This document shows positions 1 through 4,839 of a DNA stretch of 5,416 bases, one piece after another; positions within the stretch are counted from its first letter, which is position 1; the number at the start of each line of letters is the position of its first letter. Source of the DNA: an uncultured Desulfovibrio sp. (lineage in GTDB: Bacteria; Desulfobacterota; Desulfovibrionia; Desulfovibrionales; Desulfovibrionaceae); assembly GCA_946490455.1 (NCBI GenBank), contig CAMLXE010000135.1, positions 1 to 5,416 on the forward strand, in the 5' to 3' direction. Below the pieces are notes generated by a model. It did no database searches. It worked only from the letters and a program-made list of their open reading frames with translations, and was not told the origin of the DNA. The position numbers and the translations under genes are program-made.

Positions 1-444
1 ACCAATGTCCTTGATGCCCTCTGGGGTAAGAAAAACGAACGCTATCGCCGTTTCGGAACGGCCGCAGCCCGGCTTGATGACCTGCTCAATTTCTTTCCGG
101 CACGCCTTGCCCTGCCCTGCATTGCACTTGGCTCACGGCTTGTTCCCGGTCTGGCACACAAGGCCATCCTGCGCGTTGGCTGGACCTTTCGCAATGCCCA
201 TGAAAGTCCCAATTCTGCATGGAGCGAAGCCGCCTTTGCAGGAGCTCTCGGGCTGAAACTCGGTGGCCCGGCCGTTTATGGGGAACTGCCCGTCAACCAC
301 CCCTGGCTGGGAGAAGGGACTCCCAATGCCGGACCGGAACACATTATTCTGGCCACACGTCTTGTCTGGCATACAACTGTGGTCTTTACTCTCTTTGAAA
401 TTTTTTCTCTTGGTATGGTGAGTATTCTTCTGACCCGGATGTGA
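1..444 (+). CDS. cbiB: Adenosylcobinamide-phosphate synthase CbiB/CobD, C-terminal part (5' truncated)
   Basis: This is the last 147 codons of an integral inner-membrane enzyme that attaches (R)-1-amino-2-propanol phosphate or a related amine to adenosylcobyric acid, giving adenosylcobinamide phosphate. The open frame runs in from the window edge in frame 1 and ends at TGA 442-444. Family hallmarks by inspection are the ERYRRFG segment (residues 13-19 of the visible part), the ARLDDLLNFFPARL segment (23-36), and the HESPNSAWSEAAFAGALG block (67-84), followed by KLGGPAVYG (86-94). A final hydrophobic stretch (about 120-144) fits the C-terminal membrane helix of CbiB. Roughly the N-terminal half lies outside the window. 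It precedes cobT in the same direction, but a gap of about 375 bases separates them, so co-transcription is uncertain. Identification is strong because the conserved blocks are clear. Confidence 0.94.
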   Translation, partial: TNVLDALWGKKNERYRRFGTAAARLDDLLNFFPARLALPCIALGSRLVPGLAHKAILRVGWTFRNAHESPNSAWSEAAFAGALGLKLGGPAVYGELPVNHPWLGEGTPNAGPEHIILATRLVWHTTVVFTLFEIFSLGMVSILLTRM

Positions 445-555
445 ACAGAAACCATGTTGGCGAGCAAGTGAACATTCAACGGGACATTCAGCCCAGACTG
501 TGCAAAATGTTCCAGTGTTCAACCTACCGGAAAAATAAACGGTCAGAAATACGGT

Positions 556-570
556 GGGACAGTCTGTCCC
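556..570. repeat. Perfect dyad GGGACAG-T-CTGTCCC
   Basis: Two perfect 7-base arms flank one central T. The single-base centre makes it more like a protein-binding operator than a tight RNA hairpin, though a 5-bp stem with a 5-base loop is possible. No T-run follows, so it is not a typical intrinsic terminator. Its function is unknown. Confidence 0.5.
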
Positions 571-613
571 CGGAAGGGATCTTCGTTGCGGTCGTCCTTT
601 TCAAGAGGTACAC

Positions 614-627
614 TCCAAGCCCTTGGA
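614..627. repeat. Perfect dyad TCCAAG-CC-CTTGGA
   Basis: Two 6-base arms lie around a CC centre, 43 bases after the previous dyad and 6 bases before the next. It lies in the non-coding gap before cobT. It could be an operator half-site pair or part of a folded leader; the sequence alone does not decide. Confidence 0.45.
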
Positions 628-633
628 ATCCCA

Positions 634-652
634 TTTCCCGCCGTACGGGAAA
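634..652 (+). repeat. Inverted repeat TTTCCCG-(5)-CGGGAAA
   Basis: A perfect 7-bp stem with a 5-base loop (CCGTA) that would form a stable RNA hairpin in a cobT leader. No T-run follows, so a rho-independent terminator is unlikely. It is the strongest of three inverted repeats packed within about 100 bases here. Confidence 0.5.
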
Positions 653-819
653 CAGGATACTTAACAGGTGGGGCAGGAACGGCTAGGCCAGGCGACAGAG
701 CTCGGTCTGATGCAGGCATATCTCTCATCCTCACCGCTCCAAGAGGTCAGCCTTTCCTGCTAACATAGCATACCAAGTAACAAAAAATCGGGATGGCATC
801 CCTCCACGGACAGACTGCC

Positions 820-1854
820 ATGAACACACCTATCATTCCTCCCTTTTCGGATGAAGCAGCCAAAGCTGCTCAAAGACGGCTCGACAGTCTTGCCAAGGTT
901 CCCGGAAGTCTTGGCAAACTTGAAGAACTGGCCATTCAGCTTGCCGGTATCACCGGAAAGGAACGCCCCTCCTTTCCCCACAAGGGCGTAGTTCTCTTTG
1001 CTGCGGACCATGATATTGCCCTCCACGGCGTCAGTGCCACAGGACAGGAAATAACGACCTTGCAGGTGCGCAATTTTCTCGGAGGAGGAGGTACCATCAA
1101 TGCCTTTTGTCGCAACGCGGGAGCCGACCTCACCGTAGTGGACGTGGGCATGAAGCAGGATCTGGATGATGTGGAAGGTCTTGTCCGACGTAAGGTGGTT
1201 CATGCTGCCCGTGACTTCAGTGAAGGACCGGCCATGACCCGGGACGAAGCTCTTGCCTGTCTGCAAACGGGAATTGATATGGCACGAGAGGCGGCAAACA
1301 GGGGCGTTTCCCTGCTGGCTGCCGGAGAAATGGGAATCGGCAACACTTCGCCATCTTCCGCCATCACCGCCGTTCTTACAGGTACTCCCGTAGAGGAAGT
1401 AACGGGAATAGGCTCCGGGATTTCACCGCAGAAAGTGCAATACAAGGCAGAACTCATCCGGCGAGGCATCGAACGTAACCAGCCTGATCCCGCCGATGCC
1501 GTGGACGTGCTGGCCAAGGTCGGTGGTCCCGAAATTGGTGCCATGGCGGGACTCATGCTTGGTGCAGCCGAGCAGCGGATTCCTGTTGTGGTGGACGGTT
1601 TCATTGCCGGTGCAGCTGCGGCCATCGCCATTGGCCTTCATCCGGGTATCCGACGCATGCTTGTGGGGTCACATGCCTCCTTTGAACCGGGACACCGCAT
1701 TATCATGCACCATATCGGCATTCCTACCTACCTTGATCTTGGTCTCCGTCTTGGGGAAGGCACGGGGGCTGCGCTTCTCTTTCCTATTATTGATGCCTCA
1801 GTCCGCATCCTTACAGAAATGCGGACTCTGGAAGAGCTGGGGATTGCCCTGTGA
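820..1854 (+). CDS. cobT: Nicotinate-nucleotide--dimethylbenzimidazole phosphoribosyltransferase CobT
   Basis: This cytoplasmic enzyme transfers phosphoribose from nicotinate mononucleotide to 5,6-dimethylbenzimidazole or another base, giving the alpha-ribotide used as the cobamide lower ligand. The 344-residue length matches the family (about 340-360). Visible hallmarks are KVPGSLGKLEELAIQLAG (residues 26-43), the ADHDIALHGVS segment (62-72), AAGEMGIGNTSPSSAI (167-182), VDVLAKVGG (228-236) and LRLGEGTGAAL (309-319). Glu313 in the last block aligns with the catalytic Glu317 of the Salmonella enzyme. The start at 820 gives an N-terminus of family-like length and has a weak GGA at 808-810. An in-frame ATG at 793 would add nine residues but has no ribosome site at proper spacing, so it is the less favoured alternative. 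The stop overlaps the cobS start, implying translational coupling. Which base it prefers cannot be read from the sequence. Confidence 0.95.
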   Translation: MNTPIIPPFSDEAAKAAQRRLDSLAKVPGSLGKLEELAIQLAGITGKERPSFPHKGVVLFAADHDIALHGVSATGQEITTLQVRNFLGGGGTINAFCRNAGADLTVVDVGMKQDLDDVEGLVRRKVVHAARDFSEGPAMTRDEALACLQTGIDMAREAANRGVSLLAAGEMGIGNTSPSSAITAVLTGTPVEEVTGIGSGISPQKVQYKAELIRRGIERNQPDPADAVDVLAKVGGPEIGAMAGLMLGAAEQRIPVVVDGFIAGAAAAIAIGLHPGIRRMLVGSHASFEPGHRIIMHHIGIPTYLDLGLRLGEGTGAALLFPIIDASVRILTEMRTLEELGIAL

Positions 1855-2600
1855 TGCTGCGTGCTGCCATTGCCTTCTTTACCCGCCTGCCCGTTGGCCG
1901 GGCGCCACTGCCGTCCAGCTTTCAGGGAATCCTTGTCTGGTTGCCTGTTGTCGGTCTCCTTGTAGGGGGCCTTGTAACGCTCGCCGTCTGTCTGACAGGG
2001 CTTGTTCTGCCAACTTCTCTGTGCGGGATTCTGGGTTGCCTTGTCTGGGTGCTTGTCACCGGAGGACTCCATCTTGATGGCGTAGCCGACTGCGGCGATG
2101 GACTTTCCGTGGAAACATCACCGGCCAGGCGTCTGGAAATTATGAAGGATTCCAGACTGGGAACCTTTGGAGGGACTGCTCTCTTCTTTGTACTGAGTCT
2201 GAAAGCCGTATCCCTCGCAGCGCTGACAGAATCCTTTCAGAATGGCTACGAAAGTCTCCTTTCTCTTGCCGGTATCTGCTGCATGGCTGCCATTCTGGCC
2301 AGAAGTCTGGTTTTTCTGGCCATGCGTCTTCCCTCGGCACGGCCGGAAGGACTTGGTGAAGCCCTGCACGCAGGTCTCTCCAGACATCACGAATACCTTG
2401 CACTGGCTGCGGGGCCTCTCATCTGTCTCCTTAATGGATGGCAGGGACTTCTTGCCTTTGCTGCTGCCCTGCTTATGACCTGTTTTCTGCTTTCTGCTGC
2501 CAGGAAACGACTGGGAGGCGTTACCGGCGATGTATTCGGCTGTCTGATCGAGTCGGTGGAATGTACGGTTCTTGTGGTCTCGACGCTGTTCTTGAACTGA
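1854..2600 (+). CDS. cobS: Adenosylcobinamide-GDP ribazoletransferase (cobamide synthase) CobS
   Basis: CobS is an inner-membrane enzyme that joins adenosylcobinamide-GDP to alpha-ribazole or its 5'-phosphate, releasing GMP and completing the nucleotide loop. The 248-residue length is normal for the family. Hallmarks: the N-terminal FFTRLPVGR (residues 8-16); the metal-binding GGLHLDGVADCGDG block (70-83) with Asp75, Asp79 and Asp82; the RLEIMKDSRLGTFGG block (93-107); and LGGVTGDVFGCLIE (220-233) near the C-terminus. Several hydrophobic stretches (about 28-68, 108-124, 136-158, 180-214 and 235-246) fit a polytopic membrane protein. The ATG at 1854 shares one base with the cobT stop codon; a GTG at 1851 is also in frame and would give a 4-base overlap. 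A GGGGA at 1839-1843 inside cobT can serve either start. The tight overlap supports a cobT-cobS operon. Confidence 0.95.
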   Translation: MLRAAIAFFTRLPVGRAPLPSSFQGILVWLPVVGLLVGGLVTLAVCLTGLVLPTSLCGILGCLVWVLVTGGLHLDGVADCGDGLSVETSPARRLEIMKDSRLGTFGGTALFFVLSLKAVSLAALTESFQNGYESLLSLAGICCMAAILARSLVFLAMRLPSARPEGLGEALHAGLSRHHEYLALAAGPLICLLNGWQGLLAFAAALLMTCFLLSAARKRLGGVTGDVFGCLIESVECTVLVVSTLFLN

Positions 2601-2610
2601 CTCTGCCGAC

Positions 2611-2624
2611 ACAGGAAAACCTGT
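2611..2624 (+). repeat. Small hairpin ACAGG-AAAA-CCTGT after cobS
   Basis: A 5-bp perfect stem with an AAAA loop, 10 bases after the cobS stop. It is followed by a C-rich stretch and no T-run, so it is not a convincing terminator. It might be a weak processing or stability element between cobS and cbiR. Confidence 0.25.
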
Positions 2625-2680
2625 CCCCGCACTTCTGCAGATAACGCCTTTCCTCCATGGGAAGCGAAGGAAATAAAGAC

Positions 2681-2710
2681 ATGCACCGAGCTGCCCGGAG
2701 TTTCTCTTGA
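2681..2710 (+). CDS. Possible 9-codon leader ORF overlapping the cbiR start
   Basis: ATG at 2681 opens nine codons (MHRAARSFS) ending at TGA 2708-2710. That stop overlaps the TTG start of cbiR as TTGA. A good Shine-Dalgarno-like AAGGA lies at 2667-2671, nine bases upstream. A longer in-frame version from ATG 2657 (17 codons) lacks a ribosome site. Ribosomes ending here could restart on cbiR, which has a weaker TTG start. The peptide resembles no known leader. It could equally be chance, since short ORFs are common; the SD and the exact stop-start overlap are the only support. Confidence 0.25.
   Translation: MHRAARSFS
2697..2700 (+). promoter_or_regulatory. Ribosome binding site deciding the TTG start of cbiR
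   Basis: GGAG lies six bases before TTG 2707. No ATG or GTG occurs in this frame between the upstream in-frame stop (TAA 2674) and the conserved N-terminal motif of the protein, so this site supports the TTG start. Confidence 0.6.
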
Positions 2711-3606
2711 AAAAATATGTCCTCCCCCGGTTACGACTGGGAAGTACCTCCTTTCTCCTTCATGCGGGTTATGTTCCTGCCATTCGCTTTACGGCGGAGC
2801 GCTGTGATGACGTGGCTCTGCTGCTGCTCGAAACAGGTCCACGAAACGAATGGCTCATCACTCAGGAAGAAGTGCACGAAGCAGCCCGTATTCTGGATGG
2901 CGAGGGGGCCACATTGCACGTTCACCTTCCCGTAGATGCCCATTTCGATACGCCGGAAGCCTCAAGGCTGCTGACGGACAAGGTTCTTGCAGCCATTGAA
3001 CGTACGGCTCCTCTTCGTCCGCACAGTTTTGTACTGCATATGGATTTTCCATCCCTGCGTGGATGTATCCTTACCGGATACAAAGTCATTCCTTCGGATG
3101 AACAGTACATCCGGGCAGCCGAAGCCCTGCGTACGATAGGTGCTGCACTCCCTTCCCCAGAAATGCTGGCCATCGAAAATCTGGAATCCTTTCCGGCCTC
3201 ATTCTGGGACAGATGGCTTGAACAGGCTCCCTGGTCACGTTGCCTCGATGCTGGACATATCTGGAAGGACAAAGGAGACCCCCTTCCCGTTCTGAAAGAC
3301 TGGTTTCCCCGTATCCGGATTCTGCATCTGCACGGTCTGATCCCCCATGGACAACGGGGACTCGAGAAATGCCCCAGTTCAATCTGGCGAGATCACAAGT
3401 CTCTTTGTCATACACCTCCAACTGACCTCGACGCCGTCCTGCACTTTCTCTGGGACAGGGAATTTCATGGAGTTCTCAATATTGAAGTATTCAGTTCCGA
3501 AGACTTCATCACCTCTCATGCGGCCCTGCTCCGTTCATGGGAACGCTATTGCATTCGTACAGACAATCCTTCAGAAACGACACGGTCAGAGTTCCTCTCG
3601 CTGTGA
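2707..3606 (+). CDS. cbiR: Cobamide-remodelling phosphodiesterase CbiR (TIM-barrel, AP endonuclease 2-like)
   Basis: This 299-residue protein looks like CbiR, characterised in Akkermansia muciniphila as an enzyme that cuts the nucleotide loop of cobamides to release adenosylcobinamide phosphate, so a different lower ligand can be installed. Sequence support: RLRLGSTSFLLHAGYVPAIR (residues 8-27) matches the characteristic N-terminal strand of the family. TIM-barrel strand ends carry likely metal or substrate ligands: HVHLP (71-75), LHMD (110-113), AIENLE (155-160, Glu157), CLDAGH (179-184, Asp181 and His184), ILHLHG (205-210), RDHKSL (228-233) and NIEVF (258-262, Glu260). These resemble xylose isomerase-like/AP endonuclease 2 barrels. 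No signal peptide or membrane segment is seen, so it should be cytoplasmic. It sits 106 bases after cobS, among lower-ligand assembly genes, which fits remodelling. The TTG start is set by GGAG at 2697-2700. An uncharacterised sugar-phosphate isomerase/epimerase-like role is the main alternative. Confidence 0.85.
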   Translation: MKKYVLPRLRLGSTSFLLHAGYVPAIRFTAERCDDVALLLLETGPRNEWLITQEEVHEAARILDGEGATLHVHLPVDAHFDTPEASRLLTDKVLAAIERTAPLRPHSFVLHMDFPSLRGCILTGYKVIPSDEQYIRAAEALRTIGAALPSPEMLAIENLESFPASFWDRWLEQAPWSRCLDAGHIWKDKGDPLPVLKDWFPRIRILHLHGLIPHGQRGLEKCPSSIWRDHKSLCHTPPTDLDAVLHFLWDREFHGVLNIEVFSSEDFITSHAALLRSWERYCIRTDNPSETTRSEFLSL

Positions 3607-3680
3607 AAAAGATTCTTTCCCAAACAACATCCGCTGGAGCGCGGAGATACCGAAACGCAACGCCATGACTGAACAGGGCA

Positions 3681-3699
3681 AGAGGAAACCAGCTCCTCT
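3681..3699 (+). repeat. Inverted repeat AGAGGA-(7)-TCCTCT
   Basis: A perfect 6-bp stem with a 7-base loop. Outer sequences CTGAA (3669-3673) and TTCAG (3702-3706) are also complementary and could extend the structure past an asymmetric internal loop. It lies about 75 bases after the cbiR stop and lacks a trailing T-run. Confidence 0.4.
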
Positions 3700-3747
3700 C
3701 ATTCAGGGATGATATGCCAAATGCCGGAGGGGATGCTTCATCAAGTG

Positions 3748-3789
3748 ACAGCCGAAACGATATGTAAAAATATGTTCCATACCGGCTGT
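3748..3789 (+). repeat. Long-loop inverted repeat ACAGCCG-(28)-CGGCTGT
   Basis: Perfect 7-base arms separated by 28 A/T-rich bases, within which ATAT can pair with ATAT. It could form a large hairpin in a cobU leader or mark a bipartite protein site. Confidence 0.4.
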
Positions 3790-3802
3790 AAAAAGTGCTG
3801 TA
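3760..3802. repeat. Two pairs of short direct repeats (ATATGT x2, GCTGTA x2)
   Basis: ATATGT occurs at 3760 and 3770 (10-base period) and GCTGTA at 3785 and 3797 (12-base period). Spacing near one helical turn is typical of tandem protein-binding sites. Hexamers this short can recur by chance, so the assignment is weak. Confidence 0.25.
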
Positions 3803-3806
3803 TCCG

Positions 3807-3824
3807 GGAACGGCTCACCGTTCC
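3807..3824 (+). repeat. Hairpin GGAACGG-CTCA-CCGTTCC
   Basis: A perfect 7-bp GC-rich stem with a 4-base loop, about 80 bases before the cobU start. It would be one of the most stable stems in the window. It is followed by GAAAAGGCGG rather than a T-run (a TTTTT run comes only 15 bases later), so it is not a standard terminator. Confidence 0.5.
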
Positions 3825-3872
3825 GAAAAGGCGGCCTCATTTTTACGGGAAAATGTGTTTCACACCACGAAC

Positions 3873-3894
3873 ATTAGAGTAACTGCCATCTAAT
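3873..3894 (+). repeat. Inverted repeat ATTAGA-(10)-TCTAAT abutting the cobU ribosome site
   Basis: Perfect 6-base arms around a 10-base spacer end one base before the AGGAG of cobU. The position suggests either an operator overlapping the transcript start or an RNA hairpin that could influence ribosome access. No regulator can be named. Confidence 0.4.
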
Positions 3895-3895
3895 C

Positions 3896-3900
3896 AGGAG
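3896..3900 (+). promoter_or_regulatory. Ribosome binding site of cobU
   Basis: AGGAG five bases before ATG 3906 is a strong Shine-Dalgarno match and fixes the cobU start. Confidence 0.75.
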
Positions 3901-3905
3901 TCCTC

Positions 3906-4646
3906 ATGAATCGACTAGACCTGACTCTCTATCTGGGAGGCACGCGAAGCGGTAAGAGCCTTCGGGCTGAAACGCAGGCCAAACAGACGAACGGACCTGT
4001 TCTCTATGTTGCCACCGCCACGCTCCAACCTGACGATCCGGCCATGCTGGAACGAATACGCAAACATCGAGCACGCCGGCCTTCTACATGGCAAACCCTC
4101 GAATGCCCTCTTCATCTGGCTGATGCACTGACACCATTTCTGCTCCCGGAGTTTGCCGGAGCGACAGAAAATGCTCTTCAGGCTGAAATCAGCACGAAAA
4201 GGACTGATGAGTCCTGCTCTGCAGAACAGATTCCAGTTTCTGGAAATCACTCAGCCTCTCGGCAGCAGGTAGCCGGACGCAGTCAGAAGGTATCAGAATA
4301 TCTGCCCGACTGCACACCAACAGTTCTTCTCGACTGCGTGACCCACTGGATTTCCAACATTCTGTTCAACCTTCCCGATCCAGAAGACCTTCCCGCCCTT
4401 GAAACGGCTGTACAGGCCGAAGTGAATGCACTGATATCTCTGATGACGCGCTCAAACTGGTGCTGGATTCTCGTTTCGGGCGAAACAGGACTGGGGGGTA
4501 TTGCTCCGGACCCGATCAGTCGCAACTTTGCAGATGCGCTGGGTCTCGCCAATCAGCTTCTTGCAGCCCACGCCAGACAGGTTTTTCTGGTTGTGGCCGG
4601 ACGTCTTCTCCGTCTTGGGGAGGAAGCTTCCGTTCCAATCCGATAA
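3906..4646 (+). CDS. cobU: Adenosylcobinamide kinase / adenosylcobinamide-phosphate guanylyltransferase CobU, with insertion
   Basis: A bifunctional cytoplasmic enzyme that phosphorylates adenosylcobinamide and then transfers GMP from GTP to adenosylcobinamide phosphate, giving the adenosylcobinamide-GDP used by CobS. Hallmarks: the P-loop GGTRSGKS (residues 11-18); YVATAT (34-39); the ERIRKHRARRPSTW motif (49-62), where His54 probably corresponds to the guanylylated histidine of the family; the Walker B-like VLLDCVTHWISNIL (140-153); SGETGLGGIAPDPISRNFAD (191-210, equivalent to the NEVGMGIVPE region); and VVAGRLLRL (229-237). At 246 residues it is longer than the usual 170-200. The excess is a polar Ser/Glu/Gln/Thr-rich segment at about 84-134, between the HLADALTPFL helix and the Walker B strand. 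All core motifs are intact and in frame, so activity is expected. The start is fixed by AGGAG at 3896-3900. It acts with the upstream cobT and cobS and would receive the CbiR product. Confidence 0.94.
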   Translation: MNRLDLTLYLGGTRSGKSLRAETQAKQTNGPVLYVATATLQPDDPAMLERIRKHRARRPSTWQTLECPLHLADALTPFLLPEFAGATENALQAEISTKRTDESCSAEQIPVSGNHSASRQQVAGRSQKVSEYLPDCTPTVLLDCVTHWISNILFNLPDPEDLPALETAVQAEVNALISLMTRSNWCWILVSGETGLGGIAPDPISRNFADALGLANQLLAAHARQVFLVVAGRLLRLGEEASVPIR

Positions 4647-4839
4647 GCTGGAGTCGATTTTCCTGCCCGTATTTTTTATCGAATAGGTCGAAATACACCT
4701 CTTTTGCGAGACGCTTCGGTCTTCCATTTCATGCACTCATAGGTTGGGATTGCCCAATCTTCCAATACGGTTCCAGTTCCTCAATATTTTCCTTCGGATG
4801 CTCCCTGTTTCTCCCCCCAATACCAGAAGCTCCGTTCTT
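4647..4839. other. Convergent intergenic region between cobU and the LysR gene
   Basis: About 190 bases between two genes that point at each other, where transcripts from both sides should end. The best candidate stem is 4741-4760, and a T-rich patch lies at 4671-4678. A further imperfect dyad (TCGA-ATAGG-TCGA around 4679-4691) follows that patch. None forms a textbook stem plus T-run, and no coding sequence is seen. Confidence 0.45.
4741..4760. terminator. Possible weak hairpin terminator, AGGTTGGG-ATTG-CCCAATCT
   Basis: An 8-bp stem, including one G-T pair on the + strand, closes a 4-base loop between the convergent ends of cobU and the LysR gene. The position suits a shared terminator, but no T-run follows on either strand, so the call is tentative. 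Confidence 0.25.

Larger units (their letters stand above)
445..819. other. Intergenic region between cbiB and cobT, no gene seen
   Basis: No open frame here has a recognisable protein, a good ribosome site, or continuity with its neighbours. The stretch holds three close inverted repeats (556-570, 614-627 and 634-652), listed separately. It may be a structured 5' leader or operator region for cobT. I looked for the conserved B12-box and the GGGAA and GCCACTG motifs of cobalamin riboswitches and could not assemble a convincing set. I found no well-spaced sigma70 promoter; the best -10-like hexamers (TAACAT at 761, TAGCAT at 766) lack a matching -35. No hairpin followed by a T-run marks a terminator for cbiB. 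Confidence 0.5.
3607..3905. other. Intergenic region between cbiR and cobU, structured, no gene seen
   Basis: About 300 bases with no credible ORF. It contains several inverted repeats (3681-3699, 3748-3789, 3807-3824 and 3873-3894), a short TGTG-TTT-CACA dyad at 3854-3864, and two short direct repeats (3760-3775 and 3785-3802). The density of potential stems suggests a regulatory leader or operator region for cobU. Canonical cobalamin riboswitch motifs were not recognised. No stem is followed by a T-run, so neither a terminator for cbiR nor a classical attenuator is evident. No clear sigma70 promoter was identified. Confidence 0.5.

Noticed and set aside
133..522. 129-codon open frame on the - strand
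   Set aside because: It is antisense to the conserved C-terminal region of cbiB, with no domain or ribosome site.
445..792. Possible cobalamin riboswitch upstream of cobT, including a GAGCTCGG...GCAGGC stretch near 700-717 that faintly recalls the B12 box
   Set aside because: The core GGGAA, GGTG/CC pairing, GCCACTG and AGYC...GACCTGCC motifs do not occur in the right order. The resemblance is too weak to call without a covariance search.
793..819. Upstream ATG extending CobT by nine residues
   Set aside because: No Shine-Dalgarno at usable spacing, and the shorter form already matches the family N-terminus. It is kept only as an alternative start.
760..1266. 168-codon open frame on the - strand
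   Set aside because: It is antisense to the conserved cobT coding sequence and has no recognisable protein features.
2118..2612. 164-codon open frame on the - strand
   Set aside because: It lies opposite cobS, whose conserved motifs are clear; its composition is that of a shadow frame (polar, rich in Lys/Ser/Gln/Arg).
4671..4694. T-run in GTATTTTTTATCGA as part of an intrinsic terminator for cobU
   Set aside because: No GC-rich stem precedes the T-run; the only pairing follows it and needs a 5-base bulge.
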